This document shows, in pieces, positions 28,594 through 31,890 of a stretch of DNA of 31,890 nucleotides; the stretch's first letter is position 1, and each line of letters begins with the position of its first letter. Source of the DNA: a virus; IMG/VR virus record IMGVR_UViG_3300029999_000020, positions 1 to 31,890 of that record; one strand, 5' to 3'. The position numbers were made by a program, and so were the translations under genes. A model generated the notes under the pieces. That model made no database searches and had not been told where the DNA came from. It saw nothing but the letters and a program-made list of their open reading frames with translations.

Positions 28594-28631
28594 CCCGGCC
28601 CCGGTTGAGTCTCACGATTCCCGGGGCCGGG
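28594..28631 (-). terminator. GC-rich hairpin after the AT-hook gene
   Basis: A perfect 11-base stem, CCCGGCCCCGG and CCGGGGCCGGG with a 16-base loop, lies just after the stop at 28639. No T run follows on the minus strand, so it would be an I-shaped terminator of the kind proposed for actinobacteria. A weaker GCAGGG/CCCTGC hairpin follows at about 28574-28594. Confidence 0.45.
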
Positions 28632-28638
28632 ACTCATT

Positions 28639-29535
28639 TCAGGTGGACTCGCTATCGGACTTCGACTTGTTGCGGCTGCCGGGTGGGCGCCCTGGCCCGC
28701 GCTTCTTCTCAGGCTCGGTCGGCACCACGTGACCATTTCCGTTCGTTTCCAGAGCTTCCAGCATCAAGCTGAAGACCTTGATCCACGCCACCCGCATGGC
28801 CTCTCCAACTATCTCGCTGATCTTCTCGGCGGTGAGGGATACCTCCTGGAAAACCTGGTCAACTTGCATGGTGGGGTCGTTGCCGGCGTCCGGCTCCTGC
28901 GCCTCGCTGCGCTCCATGGGCAGGTCACTGATGACTGGCTCCCGTGGCTTACCCCTCGTGCGGCGACCGCCGGCGAAGTTCGTTGCGTCCGGGCTGTCGT
29001 TGCGCGGCGCTGTACGGGATTCTGCGGGCTCAGGAGGCTGGGGGGTACTCTCACCCTGGGTACGCCGCCTACGGCTCTTAGATTGGCTCTCAGAGCCGTG
29101 TGGGGGGTGTTCTGTGGTGTCGTCCTCGTACTGGAGGTCATCTAGGCCCGATGTGAGGTCCTTCACCGGTATGCCCGCTTCTATTGCCGCCTCCAGCACG
29201 TCGCGGCAGGGCTCGTCCCCGTTCTCTCCCCAGAGCAGGACCAGGAACACCTCGTCCCGGGCGGCGCGGTTGTCCGCGAGCGCGGTAACCATCTTGCTGA
29301 GCGGCATCGTGGTGAACCCGTCGTCGCTGGCGTCATCGTCACCGAATGTGTCCGTGATGTAGGCCGCGACGTTGCCCAGGCCCTTATGGGTCCGGGTGAT
29401 CTTGTCCGGGAGGATGAGTGTAAACTCCGTGTCCTCCGGGGTGCCGGCCCACCAGTTATCTAGCTGTGCCAGCACGTCTTCCTCGGTCACTAGGCCAGGA
29501 CCGGCGAACGCCACGGTCCACTTATTGGGCATCAT
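28639..29535 (-). CDS. AT-hook protein with Rossmann-like N-terminal domain
   Basis: 298 residues, two adjacent ATGs. N-terminal part (about 1-140) alternates strands and helices: KWTVAFAGPGLVTEEDVLAQL, TEFTLILPDKI, RDEVFLVLLWGENGDEPCRDVL, AAIEAGIPVKDLT. A long Ser/Arg/Glu-rich linker follows, then a helical section (VFQEVSLTAEKISEIVGEAM) and a C-terminal AT-hook KKRGPGRPPGSRNKSKSD, which binds AT-rich minor groove. Perhaps a DNA-organising protein. The N-terminal part may bind a nucleotide, but no P-loop is visible. Confidence 0.75.
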   Translation of the reverse strand: MMPNKWTVAFAGPGLVTEEDVLAQLDNWWAGTPEDTEFTLILPDKITRTHKGLGNVAAYITDTFGDDDASDDGFTTMPLSKMVTALADNRAARDEVFLVLLWGENGDEPCRDVLEAAIEAGIPVKDLTSGLDDLQYEDDTTEHPPHGSESQSKSRRRRTQGESTPQPPEPAESRTAPRNDSPDATNFAGGRRTRGKPREPVISDLPMERSEAQEPDAGNDPTMQVDQVFQEVSLTAEKISEIVGEAMRVAWIKVFSLMLEALETNGNGHVVPTEPEKKRGPGRPPGSRNKSKSDSEST

Positions 29536-29858
29536 AGCCTCGGGATTCTGCGGCCGACAGGGCTTGGCGCCTCACCGGGTACGCGGGTTGTTGCCCGACG
29601 GCGCACCGGGAGACGAATCTCCGGGGTCCAGGGAGACGGTGTGGCTCCGAGCAAGGTGACAAACAGGTGGAGGAAGACTACCACGCCACCACAAGCCAGA
29701 GCAAGAGTCACCCGGTGCACGGGTATGCAGAGCACTCCGTAGGCGATGCCGCCGTACGCCAGCAGGGCCAGGATGTCCGGCAGCTTGAACGGCAGGATGA
29801 ACCGCAGGCAGGTCCACAGGAAGAAGGCGGCCAATGCTCCGATGAATAGCTCCGTCAT
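29532..29858 (-). CDS. Membrane protein with two or three TM segments
   Basis: 108 residues from ATG with GGAG six bases upstream. Hydrophobic segments at about 3-20 (ELFIGALAAFFLWTCLRF), 27-46 (DILALLAYGGIAYGVLCIPV) and 49-68 (TLALACGGVVVFLHLFVTLL), followed by an Arg/Pro-rich cytoplasmic tail. ATGA overlap with the AT-hook gene. Role unknown; it follows the tail gene and could be a membrane-active phage protein. Confidence 0.7.
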   Translation of the reverse strand: MTELFIGALAAFFLWTCLRFILPFKLPDILALLAYGGIAYGVLCIPVHRVTLALACGGVVVFLHLFVTLLGATPSPWTPEIRLPVRRRATTRVPGEAPSPVGRRIPRL

Positions 29859-29895
29859 GTCGTGCTCCGTGTAGTTATTGCGAGGGCGGTGATGC

Positions 29896-31890
29896 TCACT
29901 GGCTCGGTGGTGTGTCATACAAGGGTATCGCGGGTGTAATACCGAGGGGAGTATGGTTGGTCAATATGTCAGTGATGACTTCCTGGTTTACATAGTAGTT
30001 CTCGTAATAGTACGAGCGCGACAGGTTCTGCAAGTAGCTGGAGTTGCTGGGGACGTTCGTGGTGGTCGCCGCGTTAATGGTCATCATCACGTCATCGATA
30101 TAGTGGGTGTCGTCAAAGCTGGCGGCGTTGACCTGCATGACCGCCGAAGCCCACGCCGCACCCGCTGGCACGAGTACCGAAGCGGTGACCTGCGTCCAGC
30201 CGGGCGCGGTGTCAAGGACCGCACTGCCCAGTGGTGTCGAAATCAGGGCGCCTGCCAATGTATAGAATGCGACACCAACCTGGCACTCGCGCTCGAACGC
30301 CGAAGCCAGGAACCACGCGGAGATTGGGATGACAGTCGTTGTCGGGGAGACCGCTACGCTCTGTGAGAACGCAAGCATGGTGTTGTTGTTCGCGTCTGAG
30401 ATGAGCTGCATACTAGCGTTCCCGCTGTGGGCAAGGTACGTTGATTGTGCCGCGCTGCAACCCACACCGGCCCAGCCGCTGATGCCGCCCTCGAAGGACC
30501 AGGTATTGGTGGCGGTGGTGGTGGTGGTTGTAGTGGGTGCGGTTACATTGCTGGTCTCCCACTGGTAATCCGGTGCGCCGAAGTTACCATCGAAGTACGT
30601 GCCGACATTCTCACCCTCTTCAATGAGGCAGCAGTCGGCGTTCCATGTCAAAGGAAATGCGGCGGTGGGATTGGTTGTAGATAACATGGGCGTCAGCGTC
30701 AGCACCATCGTGGATGCGGTGGCGGTGAACGTGACCTGCGCCTGCACCCACTCACCCGGTGTCAGGTCCGGTGGCACATTCCCGAACCCGGCTATCAGCG
30801 CGTCCATAGCGTACCCGGGCACGCCACCGGCATACTGTCCCGTCGTGAGAACGATGTCGGCCGTGCCGGTACCGGGGCGCACGAAGACGCTCGCGGTGTA
30901 CGTGTCCCCGACAAACAGATCGGGCACGGTGAGCAGCGCGCCATCGGCTGCCGACTGGGACACAACCTTCATGCTCCAGGCGTCCGTGGGCAGGGCGGGG
31001 GGAATGCACACCTGCGTGTTGTCCTGCACGAGCACTGTAGTGCTGGTGGTTGTCGTCCATCCGGCAAGGCTTGATTCGAAGCTCGGGTTGGTGCACAGGT
31101 TCAGCCGGGCGGGCTTAACGGTCAGGTGGATGCTTCTAGGTGTGTCGTACGCACTCGGGCCGGGTGGGACGGGGCTGGACGCAGTGCCGTTGTAATCTAG
31201 GCCATTGGTACCCACTAGCGGGAGCTGTTCCACTTGCATCAGCGTCATGTTCTGGCTGATTCCAGCGGGAACATTCACGAACTCATGCCCCATCGCCATG
31301 TACGCGGCCCTGTTCCACGCGTTAGTGCCGTCGCTAACCGGGTAGTCAACCGGTGGGTAGAAGACGGCCCAGTTGCGATTGTAATTGGCTTGCCCGGATG
31401 TCTTCAGCGCATTGTTCCAGCCAGCATATGTCATAGCCGGGTCAAGGTCTGTAGCCAGAAACAATGCGAAATCATCGAAGGCACCAGCGGGTGCGGTTAT
31501 CTGCGTCGTGATGGAGCCACCGGAGACAATCTCACTGGATGGAAGGGCCAGGTCGATAACCTCACCGTAACCGGTGGTGGTGATCGTGCCGGACATCTCG
31601 GCGCCGCTAACCAGGTTGACCGGGTACTGCACCGGCATGATGGAGGCCGATGTGTTGGGGGCACCCTCCCAGTAACACCCTGGCAATGACCCATCGATGT
31701 ACGGATGCCCCGGGGACTCGGGCTCGTACTGAACACAGTCAGCCCTGAACGTCAGGACCTGTGCTGTCGGCGTCTGCACCAGAATGTACAGTGAGGTCCC
31801 GCCTGCAATGTTCAGGCCGTTTAACTGAACCGTCTGCCACTGGTTGGTGAGGTCTATCGTCGCGGACGCCAGGACGACACCGCCCGGGTT
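29896..31890 (-). CDS. Tail protein with carbohydrate-binding-like modules (5' end outside window)
   Basis: C-terminal 664 residues of a longer protein; the frame remains open to the window edge, starting mid-domain, and the GTG at 31779 is an internal codon. Two CBM_4/9-like modules are visible: CTNPSFESSLAGWTTTTS followed by TYTASVFVRPGTG, and a second with NTWSFEGGISGWAG and SGNASMQLIS, separated by a linker with seven threonines. The modules probably bind wall or capsule sugars at the tail tip. Aromatic-rich C-terminus (SRSYYYENYYV). Likely a receptor-binding or minor tail protein. Confidence 0.8.
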   Translation of the reverse strand, partial: NPGGVVLASATIDLTNQWQTVQLNGLNIAGGTSLYILVQTPTAQVLTFRADCVQYEPESPGHPYIDGSLPGCYWEGAPNTSASIMPVQYPVNLVSGAEMSGTITTTGYGEVIDLALPSSEIVSGGSITTQITAPAGAFDDFALFLATDLDPAMTYAGWNNALKTSGQANYNRNWAVFYPPVDYPVSDGTNAWNRAAYMAMGHEFVNVPAGISQNMTLMQVEQLPLVGTNGLDYNGTASSPVPPGPSAYDTPRSIHLTVKPARLNLCTNPSFESSLAGWTTTTSTTVLVQDNTQVCIPPALPTDAWSMKVVSQSAADGALLTVPDLFVGDTYTASVFVRPGTGTADIVLTTGQYAGGVPGYAMDALIAGFGNVPPDLTPGEWVQAQVTFTATASTMVLTLTPMLSTTNPTAAFPLTWNADCCLIEEGENVGTYFDGNFGAPDYQWETSNVTAPTTTTTTTATNTWSFEGGISGWAGVGCSAAQSTYLAHSGNASMQLISDANNNTMLAFSQSVAVSPTTTVIPISAWFLASAFERECQVGVAFYTLAGALISTPLGSAVLDTAPGWTQVTASVLVPAGAAWASAVMQVNAASFDDTHYIDDVMMTINAATTTNVPSNSSYLQNLSRSYYYENYYVNQEVITDILTNHTPLGITPAIPLYDTPPSQ

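Noticed and set aside
29896-31779. GTG at 31779 as the start of the tail protein
   Set aside because: The frame runs on to the window edge with protein-like sequence, so the true start lies outside.

Overview
This window is a piece of a double-stranded DNA tailed phage that infects an actinobacterium. The signs are a WhiB-like regulator, a SpoVS-like protein, an actinophage-style endolysin/holin pair, many GTG starts, fairly high GC by eye, and an almost gap-free gene layout joined by ATGA, GTGA, TAGTG, TAATG and 8-nt stop/start overlaps. No integrase, rRNA, tRNA, CRISPR array or insertion sequence was seen. No gene-free stretch exceeds about 300 bases; the longest is the roughly 190-bp control region at 25647-25832. 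All start choices, names and families come from reading motifs by eye, without database searches.

Layout. (1) 29896-31890, minus: C-terminal part of a large tail protein with carbohydrate-binding-like modules, cut by the right edge, followed by a small membrane protein and an AT-hook protein. (2) 27437-28548, minus: an HNH homing-type nuclease and two small unknown genes. (3) 25833-27440, plus: a three-gene island, the only plus-strand block, led by a zinc-knuckle-rich HNH protein behind a promoter covered by two dyads. (4) 25646 down to 9508, minus: the replication and recombination block. It holds RNase HI, DnaB-like helicase, DnaG-like primase, SNF2 helicase, a MerR-type protein, a gp32-like ssDNA-binding protein, family A DNA polymerase, RecA, a PD-(D/E)XK resolvase-like nuclease, a WhiB-like protein, a Cas4-like exonuclease and a DUF3310 protein, with HNH genes in between. 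(5) 9498-5970, minus: endonuclease VII-like protein, SpoVS-like protein and a run of short low-complexity proteins. (6) 5970-7, minus: an Arr-like ADP-ribosyltransferase, an alanine-rich protein, endolysin, holin, small membrane protein, a nucleotidyltransferase-fold protein and a possible degenerate HAD-like protein.

How it works together. The minus-strand block from about 25660 looks like one long transcription unit with a good promoter (TTGAAC-17-TAGTAT) and internal promoters, one of which may give a leaderless message ahead of recA. DnaB, primase, polymerase, SSB and RNase H form a near-complete replication set. RecA, the Cas4-like exonuclease, the resolvase, the SNF2 helicase and endonuclease VII would handle recombination and branched DNA. 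Holin and endolysin end infection.

Most worth a second look: the Arr-like ADP-ribosyltransferase; an HNH gene that seems to have landed inside a DUF3310 gene whose start is rebuilt downstream; the operator-like dyads before the plus-strand island; a tiny ORF that needs a +1 shift at UGA-C before dnaB; unusual motif residues in the polymerase and the WhiB protein; and seven HNH/endonuclease VII genes in 32 kb.
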